Below, in pieces: positions 38,330 to 46,006 of a DNA stretch of 64,000 nt. The stretch's first letter is position 1, and every line of letters begins with the position of its first letter. The notes under the pieces were generated by a model. The model was given only the letters and a program-made list of their open reading frames with translations. It was not told where the DNA came from and did no database searches. Source of the stretch: GCA-2732755 sp965228265 (GTDB taxonomy: Bacteria; Planctomycetota; Phycisphaerae; Phycisphaerales; UBA1924); NCBI GenBank assembly GCA_965228265.1, contig OZ245804.1, forward strand, positions 310,001 to 374,000, in the 5' to 3' direction. Position numbers and translations under genes: made by a program.

Positions 38330-39430
38330 ATGAGCGGACAGGAAGCACGGAGTGCGCAGATGATCGAGAGCAAGCCCGAAGGCAGGAAACTCCGTTGCGC
38401 CGCGATCGGCGTGGGTCGGATGGGTCAGCACCATGCGCGCGTGTACGCGCAGCTGCCGGACGTTGAGCTGGTGGGTGTGTACGACGCGAACCCTGAGCGG
38501 GCGCAGGAGATCGCCGACAAGTTCGAGTGCGAGGCCTTCCCGACGCTCGAGGCGGCTGTGGAGGCGGGCATCGACGCGGCGAGCATCGCGGTCCCGACGA
38601 TCTATCACAAGGAGATGGCCGAGCCCTTCCTTCGTGCGGGTGTGGCGTGCCTGATCGAGAAGCCCCTGGCGCAGGACCCGGACGAGGCCGAGGCGATCAA
38701 GAAAATCGCCGACGAATCGGGCGCGATCCTGATGGTGGGCCACATCGAGCGGTTCAACCCGATCATGCGGGCGCTGGCCCGGGCGACGGCCGAGGGCCTG
38801 ACGATCACCCCCCGCTTCATGGAGGTGCAGCGTGTCAGCCCGATGACGTTCCGCTCGGTCGACATCGGCGTGGTGTACGACATGGGCATCCACGACCTGG
38901 ACGTGGTGATCAGCCTGATGGGCGGCCGCGAGCCGGACCGGATCGAGGCCTCGGGCGTGTCGGTCATCACCGAGCACGAGGACCTCTGCAACGCGCGACT
39001 GACCTGGGAGCTGGGCGAGGACCAGGGCGTGTGCGTCGCCAACCTGACGTTCAGCAGGCTCGCGCTCAAGACCGAGCGTGTGACGCGGATCACGTCCGAG
39101 GACGCGTACATCAAGATCGACTACGGCAAGAAGACGGGCACCCTGATCAGGCGCGTCGCCAACGAGGCCCAGATGGGCGAGGTCCGCGAGCAGCTGGCCC
39201 AGGGGCTCGATCTGACGAGCCTGAAGTGGGACGAACTGGTCAACATCGAGGACCTGATCGTCGACGACGGCGAGCCGATCGTGAAGGAGATCGAGTCGTT
39301 CCTGGACTCGGTCCGCTCCGGTCAGCGCCCGATCATCGACGCTGAGGCGGGTCTGGCCAACGTGCGCACGGCCCAGCGGATCGTCGAGGCGATTCGTGAA
39401 AGCCTGCCGAAATCCATGGCTTCTCGCTAG
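38330..39430 (+). CDS. Gfo/Idh/MocA family NAD(P)-dependent oxidoreductase
   Basis: 366 residues. The N-terminal Rossmann fold has GVGRMGQHHARVY and an acidic residue after VGVYDAN that suggests NAD. The catalytic region has the family EKP motif (CLIEKPLAQDP) and MVGHIERFNPIMRAL. The C-terminal alpha/beta domain is full length. The GHIERFNP pattern also occurs in UDP-GlcNAc 3-dehydrogenase-like members (WlbA/GnnA), but that assignment is only a possibility here. Neighbours (thioredoxin, rpsA) give no pathway clue. An ATG at 38363 (MIESKPEG) is an alternative start. Confidence 0.92.
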   Translation: MSGQEARSAQMIESKPEGRKLRCAAIGVGRMGQHHARVYAQLPDVELVGVYDANPERAQEIADKFECEAFPTLEAAVEAGIDAASIAVPTIYHKEMAEPFLRAGVACLIEKPLAQDPDEAEAIKKIADESGAILMVGHIERFNPIMRALARATAEGLTITPRFMEVQRVSPMTFRSVDIGVVYDMGIHDLDVVISLMGGREPDRIEASGVSVITEHEDLCNARLTWELGEDQGVCVANLTFSRLALKTERVTRITSEDAYIKIDYGKKTGTLIRRVANEAQMGEVREQLAQGLDLTSLKWDELVNIEDLIVDDGEPIVKEIESFLDSVRSGQRPIIDAEAGLANVRTAQRIVEAIRESLPKSMASR

Positions 39431-39555
39431 ATGACCCCGGCACCAGCGCAGCGACTGCGGTAGACTCGCCTCCCGCCGGGGAGGTGGTTCGGCGCAGCGT
39501 GCGCCGCCCCGGCATGAACCCATTTCCTTCGTCAATTATCCGGATCTGTCACCCC

Positions 39556-41007
39556 ATGGACACGCCAACACCCGATCAGCAGCCCCCACAGAACACCCCG
39601 CCCGCGCCGGAAACCGGCAAGAGCCAGACCCACGGCCTGGACGCCGAGATCCAGGGCGAACTGGATCAGGCGATGGCGGACCTCGAGAAGCTGACCGGGG
39701 ACGCCCACCCGCACAACCCGCAGGAGATCGACCAGGCCAAGCAGGCCGCGGCCTCGGCTCCGAAGAAGGGCCTGCGTGGTCCGCGTGTCGTGCATGCCGG
39801 CCGCGAGCACCGCACGGGCATCGTCGTCAGCGTCGGGCCGAGCGATCTGTTCGTGGAGTTCGGGCCCAAGGAGCTTGGCGTCGTTGACCGGAACCAGTGG
39901 AAGGAAGGCGAGGAGGCCCCGAAGGTGGGCTCCGAGCTGGAGGTGACGGTCGATCGCTACGAGGCGAGCGAGGGTCTGTACGTCTGCTCGCGTCCGGGCG
40001 CGGTCAAGAAGGCCGACTGGGAGATGCTCGAGCCGGGCCAGATCGTCGAGGCCCGCGTGGTGGACGTGAACAAGGGCGGTCTCGAGCTTGAGGTTGCCGG
40101 TCACCGCGCGTTCATGCCGGCCAGCCAGGTCTCGCTCGATCGCGTGCCGGATCTTTCGATCTTCAAGGGCGAGAAGTTCGAGTGCCATGTGCAGCGTGTC
40201 GATCGCCGCGGCTCGGGCAACATCGTGCTGAGCCGACGCCAGATCCTGCAGGAGCAGAAAGCCAAGCTCCAGGCGGAGCTGCGCGACAAGCTCGCCGAGG
40301 GCCAGACCGTCAAGGGCAAGGTCAAGAAGATCATGCCCTTCGGCGCGTTCGTGGACATCGGCGGTGTCGACGGCCTCGTGCATGTTTCCGACCTCTCGCA
40401 CGAGCGGGTCAACATGGGCGAGAAGAACGTGGCGCGGCACGTCCAGGAAGGCCAGGAGGTGCAGGTCCAGGTTCTCAAGCTCGACTGGGACGAGAACCGC
40501 ATCAGCCTCGGGCTCAAGCAGCTTCAGGACGACCCCTTCGCCGCGGCTGTGGAAGAGATCAAGGAAGGCGAGATCGTCACGGGCAAGGTGAAGAACCTGG
40601 CCGACTTCGGCGCGTTCATCGAGCTGCCCGGCGGTCTCGAGGGCCTCGTGCACGTCTCGGAGATTGATTACAAGCGGATCAACTCCCCCGCCGACGTGCT
40701 CAAGCCCGACGAGGTCGTGAGCGTGAAGGTGCTCAAGGTCGACCCGGATTCGCGGCGGATCAGCCTCTCGATCAAGCAGACCAAGGAAGCACCCAAGGGC
40801 GAGAAGAAGCCGGGCGACGGCAAGGGTCGTGGCAGGGGCCGGGGCGGCAAGGTCGAACGCGACGACCGCTCACCCGAGGAGATCCTCAAGGAAACCCCGG
40901 CGCTGCGCCGTCAGCGCGAGAAGGCCAAGGCCAAGGCCGCCAAGGACAAGGGCGGGCTCGATCTCGACCGCTTCGGCGGCATCGGGCTGGGCGATCTCAA
41001 GCTCTGA
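39556..41007 (+). CDS. rpsA: 30S ribosomal protein S1 (four S1 domains)
   Basis: 483 residues with four S1/OB RNA-binding domains at about 80-145, 158-225, 248-318 and 335-405. The third and fourth are the best conserved (FGAFVDIGGVDGLVHVSDLS and FGAFIELPGGLEGLVHVSE). S1 helps recruit mRNA to the 30S subunit; short S1 forms with four domains are common outside Proteobacteria. The tail is Lys/Gly/Arg-rich (GKGRGRGRGGK). The start is unsure: the ATG at 39556 (MDTPTPDQQ) or one at 39514; neither has a clear Shine-Dalgarno, which is usual for rpsA. A terminator follows. Confidence 0.92.
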   Translation: MDTPTPDQQPPQNTPPAPETGKSQTHGLDAEIQGELDQAMADLEKLTGDAHPHNPQEIDQAKQAAASAPKKGLRGPRVVHAGREHRTGIVVSVGPSDLFVEFGPKELGVVDRNQWKEGEEAPKVGSELEVTVDRYEASEGLYVCSRPGAVKKADWEMLEPGQIVEARVVDVNKGGLELEVAGHRAFMPASQVSLDRVPDLSIFKGEKFECHVQRVDRRGSGNIVLSRRQILQEQKAKLQAELRDKLAEGQTVKGKVKKIMPFGAFVDIGGVDGLVHVSDLSHERVNMGEKNVARHVQEGQEVQVQVLKLDWDENRISLGLKQLQDDPFAAAVEEIKEGEIVTGKVKNLADFGAFIELPGGLEGLVHVSEIDYKRINSPADVLKPDEVVSVKVLKVDPDSRRISLSIKQTKEAPKGEKKPGDGKGRGRGRGGKVERDDRSPEEILKETPALRRQREKAKAKAAKDKGGLDLDRFGGIGLGDLKL

Positions 41008-41046
41008 TCCTCAGGCACACTTCGTCAGAGTAAAGCATCAAACCAG

Positions 41047-41080
41047 CCGCCGCGACGCATCAGAGTCGCGGCGGTTTTTT
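41047..41080. terminator. Bidirectional intrinsic terminator between rpsA and dut
   Basis: A 10-bp perfect stem CCGCCGCGAC/GTCGCGGCGG with an 8-base loop and a run of six T on the plus strand. It sits between the convergent genes rpsA (ends 41007) and dut (ends 41118). Confidence 0.9.
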
Positions 41081-41117
41081 GTGCGCAGCGCGCGGGAGGC
41101 GCGTTCGTGATGTCTTG

Positions 41118-41603
41118 TTAGCGAACCCCGACGCCGCCGGTCGAGCCGAAGCCCCCGGCCCCGCGTGCGGTGGTGTCGAGGTCATCGACTTCCTGCGTGC
41201 GGACGTGTGCGATGGGGGCGATGACGAGCTGCGCGACGCGGTCGCCGTGACGGATGGTGACGGGTTCGTTGCCGAGGTTGATGAGGGCGACGAACATCTC
41301 GCCTCTGTAGTCGCTGTCGACAGTGCCCGGTGCGTTTGGGATGGTGATGCCGTGCTTGGTGGCCAGCCCCGATCGGGGGCGGACCTGTCCTTCGAATCCG
41401 ACGGGGATGGCGCAGGCGAAGCCGCAGGGCATCTTCATGATGCGGCCGCCCTTGTGGATGGGCTCGATGGTGATCTCGTTCTCGGGGAATTCGCCGCGTG
41501 GCAGACAGACGGAGAGATCGAGCCCGGCGGCTGTCTCGGTCTGGTAGGCGGGGAGCTTGGCGCTGGGGTCGAGTTTCTTGAAGAGGACGTCGGGTGTCTG
41601 CAT
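41118..41603 (-). CDS. dut: dUTP diphosphatase
   Basis: Trimeric dUTPase hydrolysing dUTP to dUMP and pyrophosphate, which keeps uracil out of DNA and feeds dTMP synthesis. All five motifs appear in 161 residues: AGLDLSVCLP (1), RPRSGLATKHG (2), NAPGTVDSDYRGEM (3, with the catalytic Asp), HGDRVAQLVI (4) and RGAGGFGSTG (5). It starts 22 bases after the stop of a small coiled-coil gene, and both follow a nucleotide-sugar dehydratase gene on the same strand. Confidence 0.97.
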   Translation of the reverse strand: MQTPDVLFKKLDPSAKLPAYQTETAAGLDLSVCLPRGEFPENEITIEPIHKGGRIMKMPCGFACAIPVGFEGQVRPRSGLATKHGITIPNAPGTVDSDYRGEMFVALINLGNEPVTIRHGDRVAQLVIAPIAHVRTQEVDDLDTTARGAGGFGSTGGVGVR

Positions 41604-41625
41604 GGCCCAGCGTAGGGCCGACGGA

Positions 41626-41910
41626 TCACGACGTCTTGTCGAGCTCGTCGAGCAGGGCGATCTCTTCGGGCGAGAGCTTGGTGCGGAGTTCGACGAGGAC
41701 GCGGTCGAGCGAGTCGATCATGCGCTGGGTGCTGGTGATGGCGTTGTCGAGCGCGCTCTTGCCTGTGAGGCTTTTGAGGATGTCGCTCCGGCTCAGCTCG
41801 GCCAGGCGCGCTTCGGACTTGGAGCGGGCGTCGATGAGGCCCGCGAGCAGACGCTCGGCGTCGGCGCGGGCGTCGGCGGTTTCGGTCAGGATGCGTGCTC
41901 GGTCGTTCAT
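41626..41910 (-). CDS. Small helical protein of unknown function, 94 residues
   Basis: A highly charged, predicted all-helical protein (ETADARADAERLLAGLIDAR, AITSTQRMIDSLDRVLVEL) with no cysteine, no signal peptide and no known domain. The ATG at 41910 is the only good start; the frame is open further upstream but overlaps the preceding gene. Its position between the epimerase-type gene (40 bases upstream) and dut (22 bases downstream), with regular spacing, supports it as a real gene. I do not recognise the family. Confidence 0.7.
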   Translation of the reverse strand: MNDRARILTETADARADAERLLAGLIDARSKSEARLAELSRSDILKSLTGKSALDNAITSTQRMIDSLDRVLVELRTKLSPEEIALLDELDKTS

Positions 41911-41950
41911 GGTGTGTCTCGTAGGAGAGAGGGTAACGCGATCGGCCCCG

Positions 41951-43435
41951 CTATGCAGCCGCCCCGCTGGGCCTGGTTGTTTCGTTCTTGAACTCGGCCA
42001 GCACACTCGCCCGGGGCGCCATCTCGGGCACGTGCGTGCGGATCGCCTCGATCACGGCCTCGCGGTCGCGGCTGGCGCGGACGGCCGAGAGGTCATCCAC
42101 GAGCGCTTCCAGATCAAAGTCATCGGGCAGGTGACCGGCCCACGTGTGGATGCCGGGCATGCCGGTCTCGGCGAGCTGCTCGGCGTCGTAGGCGAGTTCT
42201 TCGTGGAGCTTCTCGCCCGGGCGGGCGCCGGTCAGGATGATCGGGGCCTCGCCCCGGACGCCCATGGCCTCGCAGAACCGCCTGGCGAGTTCCATGATCC
42301 TGATGGGCCTGCCCATGTCGAGGACGAAGACGGGGGCCCGCTTGCCGTCGTGGGCGATGGCGGCGGACTGGATGACCAGAGCCGCGGCTTCGGGGATGGT
42401 CATGAAGTAGCGCGTCATGCGTTCGTCGGTGACGGTGATCGGTCGTCCCTGCGCGAGCTGGCTCCCCCAGATCGGCAGCACGCTGCACGCCGAGCCGAGC
42501 ACGTTGCCGAAACGCACCATGCTGAATTTGGTTGAGACGTTTCTTTGCCGCTGCACGCCCTGGATGTAGCGCTCGGCGAGGCGCTTGGTTGCGCCCATGA
42601 CGCTCGAGGGATTGACGGCCTTGTCGCTGGAGATCAGGACGAAACGCTCGGCACCCGCGGCGATGGCGGCGTCGGCGATCGACTTCGTGCCGAACAGATT
42701 GTTCGTCACCGCGTGCGAGGGGTGATCCTCCATCAGCGGGACGTGCTTGTGAGCCGCCGCGTGGAAAACGATGTCGGGCTTCAATTCTCGGAGGTGCGCT
42801 CTGGTGCCCTCGGCGTCGACGACGTCGTGCAACACAGCGAGGCGCTCGACGGCGGGCTGTTCTTCTTTCAGCTTGCGGTCGATCTCGAAGAGCGCGTTCT
42901 CGGAGCGCTCCATGAGGATGATCTGCGCCGGCCCGTAGCTGGCGGCGATGGTGGCCAGTTCACTGCCGATTGAGCCGCCCGCGCCGGTGACGAGCACCCG
43001 CTTGCCGCGGATCAGGTTCCGCACGGCCTCGGTGTCGATCGGATGCGGCGTGCGCCCGATGAGCGAGGCGATATCGACGGGCTTGCCCGGCATATGCACC
43101 GCGGCTGGCGGGGCGGTATGGGTGATCTGGTCGGCGATGGGCGTGACGGCGCGGACATCGACGCCGAGCCGGCGAAGTTCGCCCTGGGTGATGCCCGTGT
43201 CTCTGTCCTGGGGGATGGAGACGATCGCACGGTTGATGTGGTAGCGCTGGACGATCTGGGCGAGCTCGGTGGCGTCGCCCAGCATGGGGCGGGCCGCGGG
43301 CGGGGCGATGTCGTCGAGCGAGACGCATCCGACGAGCTTGCCCGCCTCCGTCAGGGGCATCGCGCTGACGAGTTCGCCGAGCGTTCGGCTGGTGCCCACA
43401 AGGAGGGTGCATGGCGTGTTCGCGGCTGTGGTCAT
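41951..43435 (-). CDS. Nucleotide-sugar 4,6-dehydratase/epimerase (CapD/WbpM-like), no membrane domain
   Basis: 494 residues. A first alpha/beta region (about 10-120) resembles the CoA-binding-like domain of PglF/WbpM-type dehydratases. An extended SDR domain follows, with the nucleotide motif VTGAGGSIGSELA near 150, the HAAAHKHVPLMEDHP segment near 230, the ISSDKAVNPSSVMGATKR active-site segment near 265 (S-D-K in place of the classic SDR YxxxK) and FGNVLGSACSVLPIW. This pattern is that of UDP-GlcNAc 4,6-dehydratases of surface-polysaccharide synthesis. The four N-terminal membrane helices of WbpM/PglF are missing, so it should be cytosolic. I chose the ATG at 43435. Confidence 0.9.
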   Translation of the reverse strand: MTTAANTPCTLLVGTSRTLGELVSAMPLTEAGKLVGCVSLDDIAPPAARPMLGDATELAQIVQRYHINRAIVSIPQDRDTGITQGELRRLGVDVRAVTPIADQITHTAPPAAVHMPGKPVDIASLIGRTPHPIDTEAVRNLIRGKRVLVTGAGGSIGSELATIAASYGPAQIILMERSENALFEIDRKLKEEQPAVERLAVLHDVVDAEGTRAHLRELKPDIVFHAAAHKHVPLMEDHPSHAVTNNLFGTKSIADAAIAAGAERFVLISSDKAVNPSSVMGATKRLAERYIQGVQRQRNVSTKFSMVRFGNVLGSACSVLPIWGSQLAQGRPITVTDERMTRYFMTIPEAAALVIQSAAIAHDGKRAPVFVLDMGRPIRIMELARRFCEAMGVRGEAPIILTGARPGEKLHEELAYDAEQLAETGMPGIHTWAGHLPDDFDLEALVDDLSAVRASRDREAVIEAIRTHVPEMAPRASVLAEFKNETTRPSGAAA

Positions 43436-43581
43436 GGCTCTTGGCACTCCCGCCGGGCGTTGCGTGGATCACGGACCGGTTCTCGGCCCTTCATGAGGGG
43501 TTATCGGCGTGATGGGTTGGCAACCTGAGCCGCCTGGGCGGGAAACCCACCGGCTCGCGGGATGGGACTACGCTCGTGGTG

Positions 43582-44232
43582 ATGATCGATCGTCTGACAG
43601 GTCGGCTCGAACGCGTCGAGGGGAGCGAGGCCATCGTCCTGCCCGCCGGCGGGTTCCTCGCGCTCACGGTTCTGGTGCCGGGCTATCTCACCGAACGCCT
43701 GCAAACGCAGATCGGGCGAGAGGTGACGCTCTGGACACACCTGATCCTCGAATCCCAGAATCAGGGGGCGAGCTTTTCGCCCCGGCTCATGGGGTTCGGG
43801 TCGGCCTCGGAGCGCGCGTTTTTCATGCTGTTCACGACCGTCAAGGGCGTCGGGCCCCGCAAGGCGCTCCGGGCGATGGCGGCCGAGCCGGGCGAGATCG
43901 CGCGTGCCATCGCCGCCCACGACGCCAAAACGCTCACGAAGCTCCCAGAGATCGGCAAGCGCATGGCCGAGACGATCGTGGCCGAGCTCGACGGCAAGGT
44001 GGCCAAGTACGTGTCGGGCGACGATCTCGATGAGGCCCTGAATGAGGCGAGCCAGCGAGCGGTGGGCGGCTCGCTCCCGGGCGAGGCCCGCAAGGCCCAG
44101 GCGGCGCTCATGGCGCTGGGCGAGACACCCGCGGACGCCGAGTCGATGGTGAGAAGGGCCCTGGCGCTGGAGCCGGCGCCCGAGACGTCCGACGAATTGA
44201 TCCGGGCGGCCTATCAGGTCGGTCGTCCCTGA
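43582..44232 (+). CDS. ruvA: Holliday junction branch migration protein RuvA
   Basis: RuvA binds four-way junctions and loads the RuvB motor. 216 residues: domain I (OB fold, 1-65, IDRLTGRLERVEGSEAIV), domain II with two helix-hairpin-helix motifs (FTTVKGVGPRKALRAM, LTKLPEIGKRMAETIVAEL), an acidic linker, and domain III (about 160-205) that contacts RuvB. I chose the ATG at 43582, which matches the family start MIxRLxG; two GTG codons sit just upstream. ruvB and ruvC are not in this window. manC follows after 16 bases, then ruvX. Confidence 0.95.
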   Translation: MIDRLTGRLERVEGSEAIVLPAGGFLALTVLVPGYLTERLQTQIGREVTLWTHLILESQNQGASFSPRLMGFGSASERAFFMLFTTVKGVGPRKALRAMAAEPGEIARAIAAHDAKTLTKLPEIGKRMAETIVAELDGKVAKYVSGDDLDEALNEASQRAVGGSLPGEARKAQAALMALGETPADAESMVRRALALEPAPETSDELIRAAYQVGRP

Positions 44233-44248
44233 AGAGCGAGAATGAGCG

Positions 44249-45373
44249 ATGCGTCACGCGATGATCATGGCTGGTGGATCGGGGACGAGGCTCTGGCCCG
44301 TCTCACGCGACGGGCAGCCCAAGCAGCTCATCGAGTTCATCCCGGGCGAGGACGGCAAGCCCAAGTCGCTGCTTGCGATCGCCGCGGAGCGTCTTGAAGG
44401 TCTTGTGCCCGCGACGGAGCGCCTGATCTGCACGGGCGAACGCTACCGCGAGCAGATCCGGGCCGTGCTGCCCGCCTTCGGTGATGCGCAGATCCTGGGC
44501 GAGCCCGCGCCGCGCGACACGGTCAACGCCGTGGGATTCACGGCTGCGGTGCTTGCGAAACAGAACAAGGACGCGGTCTTTGCTGTGCTGACCGCGGATC
44601 ACCTGATCGAGCCGATCTCGATTTTCCAGGAGCGGCTGCGTCTCGGGTTCGAGCTGGTCGAGCAGGACCCTTCGCGGCTGGTGACGTTCTCGATCCGCCC
44701 GACGTACCCGGCGACGGGGTTCGGGTATGTCGAGCGCGGCGCGCCGATCGACTCGCTGCCGGCCTGCAAGGTCGATGGCAAGCCGATCGCGTTCGGGGTG
44801 ACAAAGTTCGTCGAGAAGCCGCCCCTGCACAAAGCGCAGGCGTACGTCGAGAGCGGGATGTTCGGCTGGAACTCCGGGATGTTCGTCTTCCAAGCGCAGA
44901 CGGTGCTCGATTGTCTGGCTCGTTACAAGCCCGAGTCGCACGAGGGACTGATCAAGATCCAGAACGCGTGGGGCACGCCGGATCAGGAGCGTGTGCTGGG
45001 CGAGGTGTACCCGACACTTCCCAAGACGAGCGTGGACTACGCGATCATGGAGCCGGCCTCGACGGACCCCAAGCTCGAGGTCTGCACGGTCGAGATGGAT
45101 GTCCGCTGGAAGGATGTGGGCAGCTGGCCCAGCTTCTTCGAGACGCGCAAGGCCGGCGAGCACGGGCACCGGACAGCCGGCCCCGGGGCTGCTGCCTTCG
45201 AGGGCGGTTCGGACTCGTGTGTCTACAACGCCGAGGACGGGCACACCGTCGCGCTGGTCGGGTGCGAAGGGCTGATCGTGGTCCATACGCCCGAGGCAAC
45301 GCTCGTGATGCCGGCCAGTGAGGCCCAGGAACTCAAGGCCCTGCACAGCAAGCTCCCGCCCGAGCAGCGCTAA
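44249..45373 (+). CDS. manC: Mannose-1-phosphate guanylyltransferase
   Basis: This enzyme makes GDP-mannose from GTP and mannose-1-phosphate for polysaccharides and glycoconjugates. 374 residues with the nucleotidyltransferase signature AGGSGTRLWPVSR at the N-terminus, the GEPAPRDTVNAVGFTAAVLA and LTADHLIEP segments, TKFVEKP and FGWNSGMFVF. It is the short single-domain form, without the phosphomannose isomerase half of bifunctional ManC/AlgA. It lies between ruvA and ruvX, 16 bases after the first, so it is probably co-transcribed although functionally unrelated. Confidence 0.95.
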   Translation: MRHAMIMAGGSGTRLWPVSRDGQPKQLIEFIPGEDGKPKSLLAIAAERLEGLVPATERLICTGERYREQIRAVLPAFGDAQILGEPAPRDTVNAVGFTAAVLAKQNKDAVFAVLTADHLIEPISIFQERLRLGFELVEQDPSRLVTFSIRPTYPATGFGYVERGAPIDSLPACKVDGKPIAFGVTKFVEKPPLHKAQAYVESGMFGWNSGMFVFQAQTVLDCLARYKPESHEGLIKIQNAWGTPDQERVLGEVYPTLPKTSVDYAIMEPASTDPKLEVCTVEMDVRWKDVGSWPSFFETRKAGEHGHRTAGPGAAAFEGGSDSCVYNAEDGHTVALVGCEGLIVVHTPEATLVMPASEAQELKALHSKLPPEQR

Positions 45374-45405
45374 TCGCGGGGCCCTCGGCTCTGATACCCT
45401 GTTGT

Positions 45406-45906
45406 ATCAGGTACTTAGCGGTCGATCTCGGGGATAAGCGGACGGGGCTGGCGCTCGGCAACAGCGCCACGGCGATCGTTACGCCCATTGGGATGATCGA
45501 TGTGCAGATCTCCCACGGCGGGGGCAACGCGCTGCTCGAAGCCATCGCCAGGGTCGCTGTTGAACAGCTCGGCGAGGACCCGCGTCGCGAGGCGGGGGAG
45601 ATCGTGGTCGGGCTACCCATGAACATGGACGGCACAGAGGGCCCGCGAGCCAAAGCCGTGCGCTCGTTCGCGGATCGACTGGGCCAGCGGACGGGGCGGG
45701 CCGTCCGCGTGCAGGACGAGCGGCTGACAAGCGTCGAGGCCGACTGGCGGATGTCGGGCTCGGGCATGACGCACAAGCAGAAGAAGATGAAACGCGACGC
45801 GCTCGCGGCGGCTGCGATCCTGCGCGATTATCTGGAATCGCTCGGCACAACCCCCGAGCGCACTCAGGAGCCAACGCCCGAAACGGACTGGCGGGATCAG
45901 GGCTGA
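45406..45906 (+). CDS. ruvX: Putative pre-16S rRNA nuclease / Holliday junction resolvase YqgF
   Basis: 166 residues counted from an ATC codon at 45406. The conserved N-terminus RYLAVDLGDKRTGLALG begins immediately after this codon, exactly where homologues have Met. D7 in VDLGDKRTG is the first catalytic residue of this RNase-H-like nuclease, followed by VVGLPMNMDGTEGPRA, VQDERLTSVEA and KRDALAAAAILRDYL. The first ATG in the frame (45493) would delete the active-site Asp, so it cannot be the functional start. In-frame codons between the manC stop and the conserved region include CTG (45391) and ATA (45394) but no ATG, GTG or TTG. Translation may start at ATC, or there may be a sequence error. 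manC ends 32 bases upstream. Confidence 0.85.
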   Translation: MRYLAVDLGDKRTGLALGNSATAIVTPIGMIDVQISHGGGNALLEAIARVAVEQLGEDPRREAGEIVVGLPMNMDGTEGPRAKAVRSFADRLGQRTGRAVRVQDERLTSVEADWRMSGSGMTHKQKKMKRDALAAAAILRDYLESLGTTPERTQEPTPETDWRDQG

Positions 45907-46006
45907 GCAGAAACACGGCTGAAGAAAGCACGTGAGCGAGCGTCAGTGAACCGCCACGACGGGCGGACGGTACAAGGAAGTCGATCGGCCTCAGGAGGAA
46001 GCCCGC

